From NCBI RefSeq assembly GCF_022179305.1, contig NZ_BPQP01000029.1, positions 1-64,000 of the forward strand: 64,000 nucleotides of DNA, in the 5' to 3' direction. Shown here in pieces: positions 49,385-58,938 of the stretch; the stretch's first letter is position 1; the number at the start of each line of letters is the position of its first letter. Position numbers and translations under genes: made by a program. The notes beneath the pieces were generated by a model, which saw only the letters and a list, made by a program, of their open reading frames with translations, ran no database searches and was not told where the DNA came from. The stretch comes from Methylobacterium iners (GTDB taxonomy: Bacteria; Pseudomonadota; Alphaproteobacteria; Rhizobiales; Beijerinckiaceae).

Positions 49385-50263
49385 CTAGAACATCACGCCG
49401 AGCTTCACGCGCACGTTGTGCCGCTCGAAATGCGCGAGATCGAAGCTCCGGCCGGCAGAGGCCGGATCGCGATCGCGGCCCCAGACCTGTCCCGCATAGG
49501 CGAGGGTCACGAAGGTCTTCTCGGTGAAGCGGTGGTGGAGCCCCGCGCCGACGAAGACGGCGTGGCCCTCGAAGCGGTTGAGGTAGGACCCGTCATAGGC
49601 GCGCAGGTAGCGCATTTCCGGGCCGAGGAAGGTGTTCTCGCCCACCCGCACGGAGAGGGCGTTCGAGACCGTGAAGAGCGAGGAGCGGTCGCCGAGCCCT
49701 GAGCCGCGCAGGCGCCCGGCCGCGCCCTCGAAGCTTAGGTTCGCACCGAGCCAGACCTTGTCGGGCACGATCTGGAGATCGGCCTGCAGCAGGGTCTCGA
49801 CGTCGAAGATGTTCGCCCCCGTCCCCTCGATCGGCAGGGTGCGGGCGAAGCGCGGCCGCGTCTCGATCGCGAGGCCGAAGGGCTGGTCCTTGGAGCCTTT
49901 GAGGAACTGGTACTTCAGGTCCACCTCGACGCCGTCGAAGGTCGCGAAGGCCTTGTCGTCGAGGTCGGCGATGTTGCGCACGCGCCGCGCGTCGCCGTAG
50001 ACGCCGAGCTCGATGCTGAAGTTGCCCGTCGGATCATACTGGTAGCTCAGCTTCGTGTCCGCGACCCCGTAGCGGGAGGAGCCCGGACCGGCCTTGCGCT
50101 TGCCGAACCGGCCGATCGTGTCGAGGAAGACGTCCTGCTCGCCCTCCTCGCCGGTATCGGCGCCCTCGGTGAAGCCGAACAGGTTCTCGGTGTCGACGTC
50201 GGCGGCCAGGACCGGCTGGAGCATCAGCACCAGGGCGGCGAGGATCGGGGCTGCGCGGTTCAT
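49385..50263 (-). CDS. Outer-membrane beta-barrel protein
   Basis: A 292-residue protein with a signal peptide (MNRAAPILAALVLMLQPVLA). Alternating hydrophobic strands (FSIELGVYGDARRV, VEVDLKYQFLKGSK, LQIVPDKVWLGANLSFEG) end with a C-terminal strand HNVRVKLGVMF and final Phe, the BAM recognition signature. It is probably a porin-like or lipid-handling barrel. The enolase gene converges on it with an 18-base gap. Confidence 0.75.
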   Translation of the reverse strand: MNRAAPILAALVLMLQPVLAADVDTENLFGFTEGADTGEEGEQDVFLDTIGRFGKRKAGPGSSRYGVADTKLSYQYDPTGNFSIELGVYGDARRVRNIADLDDKAFATFDGVEVDLKYQFLKGSKDQPFGLAIETRPRFARTLPIEGTGANIFDVETLLQADLQIVPDKVWLGANLSFEGAAGRLRGSGLGDRSSLFTVSNALSVRVGENTFLGPEMRYLRAYDGSYLNRFEGHAVFVGAGLHHRFTEKTFVTLAYAGQVWGRDRDPASAGRSFDLAHFERHNVRVKLGVMF

Positions 50264-50529
50264 GGTGGATCGCTTCGGTGGTGCCTGCCCCAGCCTTAGA
50301 CGCCGATCGCTCGGTGTTGCCAACGGTCGCACCCGGGTCCGGACAGACGAATTCCCCGCAGCGTGGCATTCGCGACGCGCCCGGACGCAAGCGGGCCGCG
50401 CGGGCCTGGCGGATCGCTGCCGCGGCCGGGCGCCGCCGCATCGGAACAGGCGCGCCGCAGCGCGGTTCCTCCCAGACGATCTGCCGGGACCTTGCGTCCT
50501 CCATCGACCATTCCAAGGATTGCTCAAGC

Positions 50530-51033
50530 ATGACCACGCATTCGCGTCAGGGAACGCCCGGAACACGCGCGGCCCTGCGGCCGCTCTGCTGGGCCGCTAC
50601 GGCCGTGGCGACGCTTTGTCTCGGCGGAACCTTGGCTCTTGCCGAGCAGAAGCCGACGAGCGCGCCGAAGAACGAGGATCTGCAGCCGCCCGTGCAGCTC
50701 GTGGCCGAGCTCGTCGACGGCCGCATCCGCTGCGATCCGGCCGAGCTGCGCCTGCCGGCCCAGACCAACGTGCAGCTCCAGATCGTCAACCGCACGAAGC
50801 ATCAGGTGACGCTCACCGCGCCGAAGATGTTCGAGAACAAGAACGTGCTCCACCACGACGGCGACCTCGTCCACGTGGCGAGCGACGACGGCTACCTGAT
50901 CAAGCAGGGCGGCGAGGGCCTCCTGCGCGTGCGCACGCTCGCCGAGGGCCAGTACCCCTACGCCTGCACCAGCACGAACGACCGGAACGCCCCTTTCAAG
51001 GGCACGCTCACCCTCGCCGCCCCGGCGAACTGA
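50530..51033 (+). CDS. Secreted cupredoxin-like domain protein
   Basis: A 167-residue protein with a signal peptide (CWAATAVATLCLGGTLALAE). The mature part follows a cupredoxin layout: IRCDPAELRLPAQTNVQLQI, VNRTKHQVTLTAPKMFENKN then GQYPYACTSTNDRNAPFKGT, with a His in KNVLHHDGD and a Cys, possibly a copper site. It lies 35 bases before the SDR gene and may be expressed with it. No electron-transfer partner seen. Confidence 0.65.
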   Translation: MTTHSRQGTPGTRAALRPLCWAATAVATLCLGGTLALAEQKPTSAPKNEDLQPPVQLVAELVDGRIRCDPAELRLPAQTNVQLQIVNRTKHQVTLTAPKMFENKNVLHHDGDLVHVASDDGYLIKQGGEGLLRVRTLAEGQYPYACTSTNDRNAPFKGTLTLAAPAN

Positions 51034-51068
51034 GCGAAGACCCGCGGCGGACGATTCGGAGGATCCCG

Positions 51069-51929
51069 ATGGTCGATTTCCCCAAGCCCCCGTTCGAGAA
51101 CCAGCGGCCGATCAAGCCCCCGGGCCGCGACGAGGAGATGGACCCGCGCCCCGATTACGGCGAGGCGCATTACAAGGGCTCCGGCCGGCTCGAAGGCCGC
51201 AAGGCGATCATCACCGGGGCCGATAGCGGCATCGGCCGGGCGGTGGCCCTCGCCTTCGCCCGCGAGGGGGCGGACGTGCTGATCAGCTACCTCGACGAGC
51301 ACGACGACGCCCGCGAGACAGGCCGCCTCGTCGAGTCGGCCGGGCGCAAGGCGGTGCTCGTGCCCGGCAATATCGCGGACGCACGCCATTGCCGCGCGAT
51401 CGTCGAAAAGGCGGTGGCGGCCTTCGGGCGGGTCGACGTCCTCGTGAACAACGCGGCCCACCAGGCCACCTTCGCCGCGCCCGAGGACATCAGCGACACC
51501 GAGTGGGAGATCACCTTCGCGATCAACATCCACGCGATGTTCTACCTCGTGAAGGCCGCGCTCCCGCACATGCGGCCGGGCTCGGCCATCATCAACACGA
51601 CCTCGGTCAACGCCGACAGTCCGAGCCCGCAATTGCTCGCCTACGCCACCACCAAGGGCGCCATCCAGAACTTCACCGGCGGCCTCGCCCAGATGCTCGC
51701 CGAGCGCGAGATCCGCGTGAACTGCGTAGCGCCGGGGCCGATCTGGACGCCGCTGATCCCCTCGACCATGCCGATGGAGAAGGTGAAGTCCTTCGGCAGC
51801 CAGGTGCCGATGCAGCGGCCGGGCCAGCCCTGCGAGCTCGCGCCCGTCTACGTCATGCTGGCTGGTCCGGAATCGAGCTACGTCTCGGGCGCGACCGTCG
51901 CCGTCACCGGCGGCAAGCCGATCATCTGA
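51069..51929 (+). CDS. Stress-type short-chain dehydrogenase
   Basis: A 286-residue SDR of the YhdG/YdaD-like general-stress group. It has the Pro-rich leader PKPPFENQRPIKPPGRDEEM, the TGADSGIGRAVAL NAD(P) loop near residue 52, NNAAHQ, and the catalytic Ser and YATTKGA Tyr-Lys pair near residue 198. GGAGG precedes the ATG by six bases. Its substrate is unknown. A terminator follows at 51987-52026. Confidence 0.88.
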   Translation: MVDFPKPPFENQRPIKPPGRDEEMDPRPDYGEAHYKGSGRLEGRKAIITGADSGIGRAVALAFAREGADVLISYLDEHDDARETGRLVESAGRKAVLVPGNIADARHCRAIVEKAVAAFGRVDVLVNNAAHQATFAAPEDISDTEWEITFAINIHAMFYLVKAALPHMRPGSAIINTTSVNADSPSPQLLAYATTKGAIQNFTGGLAQMLAEREIRVNCVAPGPIWTPLIPSTMPMEKVKSFGSQVPMQRPGQPCELAPVYVMLAGPESSYVSGATVAVTGGKPII

Positions 51930-51986
51930 GGTCGCCCTCGACGCGTCTCGATTCTACGGGGACTTCAACCCCTCGGCCGAGATGAA

Positions 51987-52026
51987 CCCGCCCGCCGCGT
52001 CGATCCAGACGCCGGGCGGGTTTTTT
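51987..52026 (+). terminator. Rho-independent terminator
   Basis: CCCGCCCG (51987-51994) pairs with CGGGCGGG (52013-52020), followed by TTTTTT. The gap to 52272 has no other gene. Confidence 0.85.
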
Positions 52027-52272
52027 CATTGCGAATCTGAGGCCTTCCGCCTTGGCCGGAGGCCTTGCTCGCCGCAAGCAAGTCGTGCCTGCGCGCTCAC
52101 CTTCATGCGACCGTCATACGGCTCAGCTACCCAGCGAAACAGGGCGGAAACATCCCGGGGAGCCGCAGTATAGCGGACCTTGTCCGGTCTGATTCCCTTC
52201 GACTTTCCTGCTGATAACGGTGCCTGCCGCCAAGCGGCCGGTCCGAATACCCGATCGTCTGGAGACCAAGTC

Positions 52273-55272
52273 ATGGCCGGCGGCTTCACGCTTCAGCTTC
52301 TTCACATGTCCGACGGCGAGGGCTCGACCCTGACGCCGACCACCGCACCGATCATGGGCGCGCTGATCGACCGGTTCGACAACCAGTTCGCCAACACCCT
52401 GGTGCTCGCGGGCGGCGACAACTTCATCCCCGGCCCGTTCCTCACCGCCGGCGCCGATCCGGCGCTCAACGCGGCCGTCGGCGGCACGACGGCGCTGGGG
52501 CGCCCGGACATCGCGATCTACAACGCCTTCGGCGTGCGCGCCTCGACCATCGGCAACCACGAATTCGACCTCGGCTCCGCGACCCTGCAGGGCGCCTACG
52601 CCGCGGGCGGCGGCTTCCCCGGCGCGCAGTTCCCCTACCTCTCGGCCAATCTCGACTTCTCGGGCGATGCGGCGCTGCGGGGCAGCGTCGTGGCCGGCGG
52701 CCAGAACGTCGACGCGATCCGCGGCCGGATCGCGCCCTCGGCCGTCGTGACCATCAACGGCGAGCGCGTCGGCCTCGTCGGCGCGACGACGCAGGTGCTG
52801 GAGCGGATCTCATCGCCGACCGGCACCGAGGTGCGCGGGTTTCCCCTGAACGGCCAGCCCGGCGACAACCAGACCGAGCGGGACGACATGGCGCTGCTGG
52901 CGAGCCAGCTGCAGCCGGTCATCGACGCGCTGGTGGCGCAGGGCGTCACCCGGATCATCCTGCAGAGCCACCTCCAGCTCCTCTCGAACGAGATCGCGCT
53001 GGCGCCGCTCCTGCGCAACGTGGACGTCATCCTGGCGGCCGGCTCGCACACGCGGCTGGGCGATTCCACCGACGTGCCCGGCGCCTTCCCGGGCCACGAC
53101 GCGAACTTCGCCGGCCCCTACCCGATCGCCACCACGGGTGCCGACGGCAACCCGACCCTCATCGTCAACACCGACAGCGAATCGACCTATCTCGGCCGCC
53201 TCGTCGTCACCTTCGACGCGGCCGGCCGCATCGTACCCGCGAGCCTGAACCCGGCCATCAACGGCGCCTACGCCTCAAACCAGGCCACCCTGCAGGCGGC
53301 CTACGGCACGGATATCGGCCAGGCCTTCGCGCCCGGCTCGATCGGCGCCCGCGTCCAGCAGATCACCGGCGCGGTGGACGGCGTCATCCGCGCCAAGGAA
53401 GGCAACGTCTTCGGCTTCACGGACGTCTATCTCGAGGGCGACCGCACGGCCGGCCGTTCCGAGGAGACCAATCTCGGCAACCTCACCGCCGACGCCAATG
53501 CCGCAGCGGCGGCCAACGCCCTTCCCAACCAGCCCTTCATCGTGTCGCTCAAGAACGGCGGCGGCATCCGCGCCTCGATCGGCTCGGTCAACGACGGCGG
53601 CGGCAACGACCCGAATGCCGGCGCCAAGGGCCCGCCCGAGGCCGTGCCCTCGGCCAACAAGCCGCTCGGCGGCATCTCCCAGCTCGACACCGAGAACGCG
53701 CTGCGCTTCGACAACAAGCTCATGGTGTTCGACACCACGCCGCAGGGCCTCCTCAACATCCTGAACTACGGCGCCGGGCTGCCGCCGGGCAACGGCGGCT
53801 TCCCGCAGATTGGCGGCGTCCAGTTCTCCTACGATCCGAGCCTGCCGGCCGGCCAGCGCGTGCGCAACGTCGCCCTCGTGGACGAGGACGACCGCGTCAT
53901 CGCCCGCGTCGTCGAGAACGGCCGCCTCGTCGCGGACGCGCCGGCCACGATCAGCATTGTGACGCTGAACTTCACGGCCAATGGCGGCGACGGCTACCCG
54001 ACCAAGCAGAACGGCGACAACTTCCGCTTTCTCCTCGACAACGGAACCCTCTCGGCGCCGGTCAACGAGAGCCTCGACTTCACGGCGCCCGCCAACGTGC
54101 CGGCGAACGCGCTGGGCGAGCAGCGGGCCTTCACCGACTTCGTGCGCGCCGAGCACGGCACGCCCGACCGCGCCTTCGACGACGCCGACACCCCCGCCTC
54201 GCAGGACATCCGTATCGAGAACCTGCGCCTGCGGGCCGATGCGGTGTTCGACTCGGCACCGGTGGTCGGGACCGCCGGCAACGACAGCTTCCGCATCTCC
54301 GAGGGCAACGATTCCTTCAATGGGCGCGGCGGGACCGACGCGCTGATCTTCGACTTCCGCCTCGCCGACGCCCGGGTGATCGGCACGGGCGCCGGCGACG
54401 TGGTGATCGGGCCCGATGGCTTCCGTCACGTCGCGACGGGCATCGAGCGGTTCGAGTTCACGGATCGCACGGTGACGACGGGGGACGGCGCGCCGCTGGT
54501 GGACGACCTGTTCTACCTGGCCAACAACCCGGACGTGGCGGCCTCCGGTCGGGACGCGGACGCGCACTACGCCGAGTTCGGCTTCCGCGAGGGCCGCGAC
54601 CCGAACGCCTTCTTCTCCACCACCGGCTACCTCGCCGCCAACTCGGACGTGCGCGCCGCCGGCCTCAACCCGCTCACCCACTACGAGGGGTTCGGCTTCC
54701 GCGAGGGCCGCGATCCGGGTGCGGCCTTCGACACGCAGGGCTACCTCGCCCGCAACGCCGACGTGCGCGCGGCCAACGTCAACCCGCTGACCCACTACCT
54801 CGAGTTCGGCCAGTCCGAGGGTCGCACCATCAACGCCGCCGTGGGTCGCGCCGGCGAGATCGGGTCAGCCCGCGGCTTCGATGCCGAGTTCTACCTGCTC
54901 TCCAACCCCGACGTGGCGCGCGCCGCGATCGCGGCGGGCGGCGACGGGCTGGCGTTTGCGCGGAGCCACTTCACCAACTTCGGCGCGCGGGAAGGCCGGG
55001 ACGCCAACGCGATCTTCGACACCGACGCCTACCTGGCGGCCTATCCCGACGTCGCTCGCTCCACGATCAACCCGCTCGTCCACTACGACCAGTTCGGCTT
55101 CCGCGAGGGGCGGGACCCGTCGACCGGCTTCGACACGAGCGCCTACCTGGCGGCCAACGCCGACGTGCGGGCGGCGGGCATCGACCCGATGATCCACTAC
55201 CTGCAGTTCGGCCTCTACGAGGGCCGCTCGGCCCAAGCCGACACCACCTTCGGCGCGGGCAACGTCGGCTGA
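52273..55272 (+). CDS. Secreted bifunctional metallophosphoesterase/5'-nucleotidase with six C-terminal repeats
   Basis: A 999-residue protein. The N-terminal metallophosphoesterase domain (TLQLLHMSDGEGS, AGGDNFIPGPF, TIGNHEFDLG, QSHLQLLSNEIALAPLLRNV, GSHTRLGDS) is followed by a 5'-nucleotidase C-terminal domain (NLTADANAAAAANALPNQPF, SLKNGGGIRASIGSV). A linker with NDSFRISEGNDSFNGRGG resembles an RTX-type element. Six repeats of about 40-45 residues (YLANNPDVAASG, HYAEFGFREGRDP) end the chain from residue about 743. No Sec signal, so type I secretion is likely. It would release phosphate from nucleotides outside the cell. Start ATG 52273. Confidence 0.82.
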   Translation: MAGGFTLQLLHMSDGEGSTLTPTTAPIMGALIDRFDNQFANTLVLAGGDNFIPGPFLTAGADPALNAAVGGTTALGRPDIAIYNAFGVRASTIGNHEFDLGSATLQGAYAAGGGFPGAQFPYLSANLDFSGDAALRGSVVAGGQNVDAIRGRIAPSAVVTINGERVGLVGATTQVLERISSPTGTEVRGFPLNGQPGDNQTERDDMALLASQLQPVIDALVAQGVTRIILQSHLQLLSNEIALAPLLRNVDVILAAGSHTRLGDSTDVPGAFPGHDANFAGPYPIATTGADGNPTLIVNTDSESTYLGRLVVTFDAAGRIVPASLNPAINGAYASNQATLQAAYGTDIGQAFAPGSIGARVQQITGAVDGVIRAKEGNVFGFTDVYLEGDRTAGRSEETNLGNLTADANAAAAANALPNQPFIVSLKNGGGIRASIGSVNDGGGNDPNAGAKGPPEAVPSANKPLGGISQLDTENALRFDNKLMVFDTTPQGLLNILNYGAGLPPGNGGFPQIGGVQFSYDPSLPAGQRVRNVALVDEDDRVIARVVENGRLVADAPATISIVTLNFTANGGDGYPTKQNGDNFRFLLDNGTLSAPVNESLDFTAPANVPANALGEQRAFTDFVRAEHGTPDRAFDDADTPASQDIRIENLRLRADAVFDSAPVVGTAGNDSFRISEGNDSFNGRGGTDALIFDFRLADARVIGTGAGDVVIGPDGFRHVATGIERFEFTDRTVTTGDGAPLVDDLFYLANNPDVAASGRDADAHYAEFGFREGRDPNAFFSTTGYLAANSDVRAAGLNPLTHYEGFGFREGRDPGAAFDTQGYLARNADVRAANVNPLTHYLEFGQSEGRTINAAVGRAGEIGSARGFDAEFYLLSNPDVARAAIAAGGDGLAFARSHFTNFGAREGRDANAIFDTDAYLAAYPDVARSTINPLVHYDQFGFREGRDPSTGFDTSAYLAANADVRAAGIDPMIHYLQFGLYEGRSAQADTTFGAGNVG

Positions 55273-55499
55273 GAACGAGGGGCGTGCGCCGACCTTCGGG
55301 CCGAGCGCACGCCTCACCGGTCTCGGCCGCAGCAGCGCGGCCCTGCGTGCCAACCCAGGCCTGAGACCCTGAGCGGCGAGCCGTGCCCGTTGCGTCGCGG
55401 GCCAAACCTGTGCAGGCCTCCGGTTCAGGGCAGTGGGGCCGGCATGGGATCGCATCCCGCATCGCGGCGGCTCCTCGCCGATCGTCGCGGCGTCGAACC

Positions 55500-56156
55500 A
55501 TGATCCATCCGCTTCAGGCCTTCTGGCTGCGCCCGCGCCTGCTCGGCTCCATCGGCCTGATGATCCTGCTTGCCGGCCTGCTGCCGATCACCTCGCTCTG
55601 GATGCGCTTGCTCTCCGGCTGGTGCCTGGGCGTGATCGTCTATGTCGGGCTCACCCTGTGGAAGGCGGCCGGCCAGGGCCGGGACGATCTGCGCGCGGAG
55701 GCCTCTCGCCTCGACGACAGCGCCTTCACGATCTCGCTCTTCGCGATCCTGGCGGCGGCGGCGAGCTTCGCGGCGGTGGCCATGCTGGTGTTCGGGCAGC
55801 GCGAGGCGGACGGTGACCGCGTCTTCAGCGTCGGGCTCGCGGCGCTGACCATGATCAGCGCGTGGATCTTCGTGCAGGTGGTCTTCGCGGTCCATTATGC
55901 CCATGTCTATTACGGCGACACGGACGAGGGCCGTGCGCGGGGCGGCCTCGACTTCAACGGGGACGACGATCCCGATGTCTGGGATTTCCTGTACTTCTCC
56001 GTGACGATCGGCGCGACCGCCCAGACCTCGGACACCGACATCACGGCCAAGCCCATGCGCCGGATCGTGACGATGCACACGATCTACGCCTATCTCTACA
56101 ACACCGGCGTTCTGGCGCTGGCGATCAACATGGCGGCTGGCTTCATTGAACGGTGA
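55500..56156 (+). CDS. DUF1345 membrane protein
   Basis: A 218-residue protein with about five membrane segments (LLGSIGLMILLAGLLPITSL, LSGWCLGVIVYVGLTLWKAA, FTISLFAILAAAASFAAVAM). The loop VHYAHVYYGDTDEGRARGGL and DVWDFLYFSVTIGATAQTSD match DUF1345, found as small membrane proteins of unknown role. ATG at 55500. Confidence 0.82.
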   Translation: MIHPLQAFWLRPRLLGSIGLMILLAGLLPITSLWMRLLSGWCLGVIVYVGLTLWKAAGQGRDDLRAEASRLDDSAFTISLFAILAAAASFAAVAMLVFGQREADGDRVFSVGLAALTMISAWIFVQVVFAVHYAHVYYGDTDEGRARGGLDFNGDDDPDVWDFLYFSVTIGATAQTSDTDITAKPMRRIVTMHTIYAYLYNTGVLALAINMAAGFIER

Positions 56157-56225
56157 GCCCTGCGTAACGGACGGGACCGTCCCAGCGAAACCCTCCGCGA
56201 CCCGCCCGCACACCGGAGAAACCCG

Positions 56226-56717
56226 ATGAACCGACGCCGCACGCTCCTGACGGGCGCCTCGCTCCTCGGCCTGCTCGCCGGGCTGCGGAGCCTCTTCGGT
56301 TCCGGTGCGGCCGAGGCGGAAGCCGAGCGCTTCCCCGTCTCGATGCCGGAGGCCGAGTGGCGTCGCCGTCTAAGCCCGGCCGCCTTCGGCGTGCTGCGCC
56401 GGCACGGCACCGAGCGGCCCTATTCGAGTCCCCTCAATGCCGAGGCGCGCACGGGGCGCTATCTCTGCGCCGGATGCGAGCAGCCGCTCTTCGCCTCCGC
56501 GACCAAGTTCGAGAGCGGGACGGGCTGGCCGAGCTTCTACGAGGCCCTGCCAGGCGCGGTCGGCAGCCGGACCGATTCGACCCTGGGGATGCGGCGGACC
56601 GAGATCCATTGCAGCCGCTGCGGCGGCCATCTCGGCCACGTCTTCGACGACGGGCCGCGGCCCACGGGCAAGCGCTACTGCATGAACGGGGTCGCCCTGC
56701 GCTTCGCGGGCGGCTGA
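56226..56717 (+). CDS. msrB: Peptide-methionine (R)-S-oxide reductase, Tat-exported
   Basis: A 163-residue MsrB. The N terminus MNRRRTLLTGASLLGLLAG is a twin-arginine signal, so the enzyme probably acts in the periplasm. Conserved blocks: RYLCAGCEQPLFASATKFES, GTGWPSFYEALPG, CSRCGGHLGHVFDDG (zinc Cys pairs) and the catalytic Cys in KRYCMNGVALRF. It repairs oxidised methionine. No MsrA is adjacent. Confidence 0.93.
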   Translation: MNRRRTLLTGASLLGLLAGLRSLFGSGAAEAEAERFPVSMPEAEWRRRLSPAAFGVLRRHGTERPYSSPLNAEARTGRYLCAGCEQPLFASATKFESGTGWPSFYEALPGAVGSRTDSTLGMRRTEIHCSRCGGHLGHVFDDGPRPTGKRYCMNGVALRFAGG

Positions 56718-56897
56718 TCGCTTCGCTGGCGCGTCCGCGGTCCCCGCTGGCGGCGTGTCGCGCGGGGAGCCGCGACGGGCTCCCTCTCCTCCTGGGATAT
56801 GGGACCCGCGGGTCATCCCCGAAGCCCGGGCCGTATGAACCCTTCGCCTTGGGCGCCGTTGGACTTCGTCAGCGCGGCGGGGGGGAGGCGGAAGACC

Positions 56898-57164
56898 ATG
56901 CAGGACGACAGTGCGATCGGGAGCCTCCACGCCGACCTCCTCGAACTCGCCGTGATGCGGCTGTTCGAGACCGCGAGCGGGGGTGCCGAGGCCAAGGCGC
57001 TGTTCGTGGCCGATGTCCGGAGGCTTCTCGCCGACACCGAGGCCGTCCAGCCGGATTCGCCCGCGGTCCGGACCTACACGGCCCTGCTGCGCCGGCTCGG
57101 CGCGGACGACTCCCCCGTGCCGACCCCGGAACAGGGCCTGCCCCCAGTCGGGTCGGGCGCCTGA
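56898..57164 (+). CDS. Small hypothetical protein
   Basis: An 88-residue helical protein (SAIGSLHADLLELAVMRLFE, AKALFVADVRRLLADTEAVQ). ATG at 56898 has GGAGG upstream; an upstream ATG at 56835 is an alternative. Family unknown. Confidence 0.5.
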   Translation: MQDDSAIGSLHADLLELAVMRLFETASGGAEAKALFVADVRRLLADTEAVQPDSPAVRTYTALLRRLGADDSPVPTPEQGLPPVGSGA

Positions 57165-57176
57165 GGGCCGCGCGAC

Positions 57177-57530
57177 CTAGCGCCGGCGGCTCGAATTGGC
57201 GCCCGTCGTCCGGCCCGCCACGGTCGCGAAGATGGCGGGGTGGGCCTCCACCGCCGGATCGGGTGCCGGCGGCTTCCAGGGCTGCGGCGGCCGCGCCGTC
57301 GGCCGCTGCTCGACGGGCGCCCGCGGCTTGTCCGGACCCTTGCGCGCCGTGCCCGACCGGCGCGCGGGCGGCCCGCCCGCGAAGAGCGAGGCGGTGCCGG
57401 ACGCGAGCAGGCAGAACAGCCCGATACCGATGCAGGTCACGAGCGGCAGCACCTCCGTCATCATGACGAGGAGGCCCGCGAGGGCAAAGATCGACACGAG
57501 ATTACGGGCGGTGAAGGGGTCGTAGGTCAT
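57177..57530 (-). CDS. Small membrane protein with disordered tail
   Basis: A 117-residue protein. Two short membrane segments (NLVSIFALAGLLVMMTEVLP and TCIGIGLFCLLASGTASLFA) are followed by a Pro/Arg-rich tail (PARRSGTARKGPDKPRAPVE). ATG at 57530. Converges with the preceding gene. No family recognised. Confidence 0.55.
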   Translation of the reverse strand: MTYDPFTARNLVSIFALAGLLVMMTEVLPLVTCIGIGLFCLLASGTASLFAGGPPARRSGTARKGPDKPRAPVEQRPTARPPQPWKPPAPDPAVEAHPAIFATVAGRTTGANSSRRR

Positions 57531-57635
57531 CGGCCGACCTTGGCGCCGAAGCCCTTGCCGGAGCGTGAAGGAATTCCCCGGCAATCGAACCTTCGCCAGC
57601 GCGATCAACAACTTGCCCGTTGAGCCGGCGAAGCG

Positions 57636-58037
57636 TCAGGCGCCTTCCGCCAGCGCCGGCACGGGGCGCGGACGGCCGTCGTCGTCGATGGCCACGAAGG
57701 TGAAGGTCGCCTCGGTCACCTTCTCGCGCATCTGGGTGCGGAAGCGGCGGGCCCAGGCCTCGACCTGGATCTTCATGGAGGTCCGGCCGACGCCCGCGAT
57801 CCGGGTGTAGACGCAGAGCACGTCGCCGACCCGCACGGGGCGGATGAAGGTCATGGCGTCGACCGCCACCGTCACCACGCGCCCCTGCGCCCGGTCGACG
57901 CCCGCGATGCCGCCGGCCTGATCCATCTGCGACATGACCCAGCCGCCGAAGATGTCCCCGTTGGCGTTGGTGTCGGCCGGCATCGCGCTGGTGCGGACCG
58001 TGAGGTCGCCGCGCGGCTGATCGTTCCCCTCGCTCAT
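57636..58037 (-). CDS. Acyl-CoA thioesterase, hotdog fold
   Basis: A 133-residue YciA-type enzyme. TSAMPADTNANGDIFGGWVM is the signature (Asn-Gly-Asp before IFGG), then QMDQAGGIAGVDRAQGRVVT and DAMTFIRPVRVGDVLCVYTR. It hydrolyses acyl-CoA esters. ATG at 58037 is chosen over 58073 for conservation. Confidence 0.88.
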   Translation of the reverse strand: MSEGNDQPRGDLTVRTSAMPADTNANGDIFGGWVMSQMDQAGGIAGVDRAQGRVVTVAVDAMTFIRPVRVGDVLCVYTRIAGVGRTSMKIQVEAWARRFRTQMREKVTEATFTFVAIDDDGRPRPVPALAEGA

Positions 58038-58120
58038 CGCCCGCCCCGCCGTCCCGATCCACCGGCCGAGCATGACCCGGCATGGGTCCTGCGCAAAGCC
58101 CGTTCTGCCGGGCTCTTGGG

Positions 58121-58155
58121 AAAAAGCAAAACACGGCGGCTCTGGACGAGCCGCC
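58121..58155 (-). terminator. Terminator of the PFYGPRR-repeat gene
   Basis: GGCGGCTC (58135-58142) pairs with GAGCCGCC (58148-58155) on a 5-base loop. Read on the minus strand it is followed by GTGTTTTGCTTTTT. Confidence 0.8.
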
Positions 58156-58200
58156 GGGTCGGTCGTTCGCGATTCGACCCGTGGGCCGGGCCGCCCGTCC

Positions 58201-58482
58201 TCAGTAGAAGAAGCGGCGCGGGCCGTAGAAGCGACGCGGTCCGTAGAAGGGGCGCGGGCCGTAGAAGCGGCGGCCGTAATAGGGACGCGGGCGGTAGAAC
58301 GGGCGGCCGTAATAGCCGCGGCGGCGGTAGTAGTACTGCGCCTTCTCGGCGACGCCGGGAGCCGCCTCGCTCTGGAGAGCGGGAGCGGGGCCGAACGGGG
58401 CGGCGGAAGCGCCCTGCGGCGACGCCGCGGCGAAGCCCAGGACCAGCAGCGCGGCCAGCACGAATTTACTCAGCACGTTCAT
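58201..58482 (-). CDS. Secreted RxYGxRRFY-repeat small protein
   Basis: A 93-residue protein. Signal peptide MNVLSKFVLAALLVLGFAAA. The mature part ends in tandem RPFYGPRRFYGPRRFFY-type repeats rich in Tyr, Arg and Pro. Such repeats occur in envelope or exopolysaccharide-associated small proteins of this group. Function unknown. Confidence 0.65.
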   Translation of the reverse strand: MNVLSKFVLAALLVLGFAAASPQGASAAPFGPAPALQSEAAPGVAEKAQYYYRRRGYYGRPFYRPRPYYGRRFYGPRPFYGPRRFYGPRRFFY

Positions 58483-58607
58483 AACTCCCTGACTGTGTCG
58501 ACGGACGTCCGATGACGAGTGCCCGGGCGACGCGCCACCCGGTCTGTTGAAACGCGGGAAGCGGCGAAAGCGTTTCCTGCGGTCGAGTACGGAGGCTCGG
58601 GGGAGCT

Positions 58608-58793
58608 TCAGGCGATCTTCGTCGTCATGTCGACGATGGGCGCCTCGCCGCTTCCCTTCACCAGCGCGATCCCGTGCTCGCAATCCTCGCGGCGGGCATA
58701 GCCCTCGGCCGAATCGGCGATGACGTTGCCGTTCTGGACCCGAAGGCGCCAGCGCCAGTGCCCGCCGGAATCTCGAAAGAGTTCGAAACGCAT
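58608..58793 (-). CDS. DUF1508/YegP-type small protein
   Basis: A 61-residue protein: MRFELFRDSGGHWRWRLRVQ, NGNVIADSAEGYARREDCEH, GIALVKG. It matches DUF1508 (YegP), a small beta-sheet domain. A similar sequence appears on the island at 4213-4425. Confidence 0.8.
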   Translation of the reverse strand: MRFELFRDSGGHWRWRLRVQNGNVIADSAEGYARREDCEHGIALVKGSGEAPIVDMTTKIA

Positions 58794-58891
58794 GCCGACC
58801 TCCCGTGCGGCCCGCGAGGAAGTGCCGCCGTCATCCGAAATGGAGCAGCGATCGCCCCCGGCAATGGCCCCGCTTCACCACGCATGAAAAC

Positions 58892-58915
58892 GCCGCCCCG
58901 GATGAACGGGGCGGC
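58892..58915 (-). terminator. Terminator after rhlE
   Basis: GCCGCCCC (58892-58899) and GGGGCGGC (58908-58915) form a stem, followed by GTTTTC on the minus strand. It ends the helicase gene at 58939. Confidence 0.75.
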
Positions 58916-58938
58916 GGGGGACGATCGGGTGATGCGCG

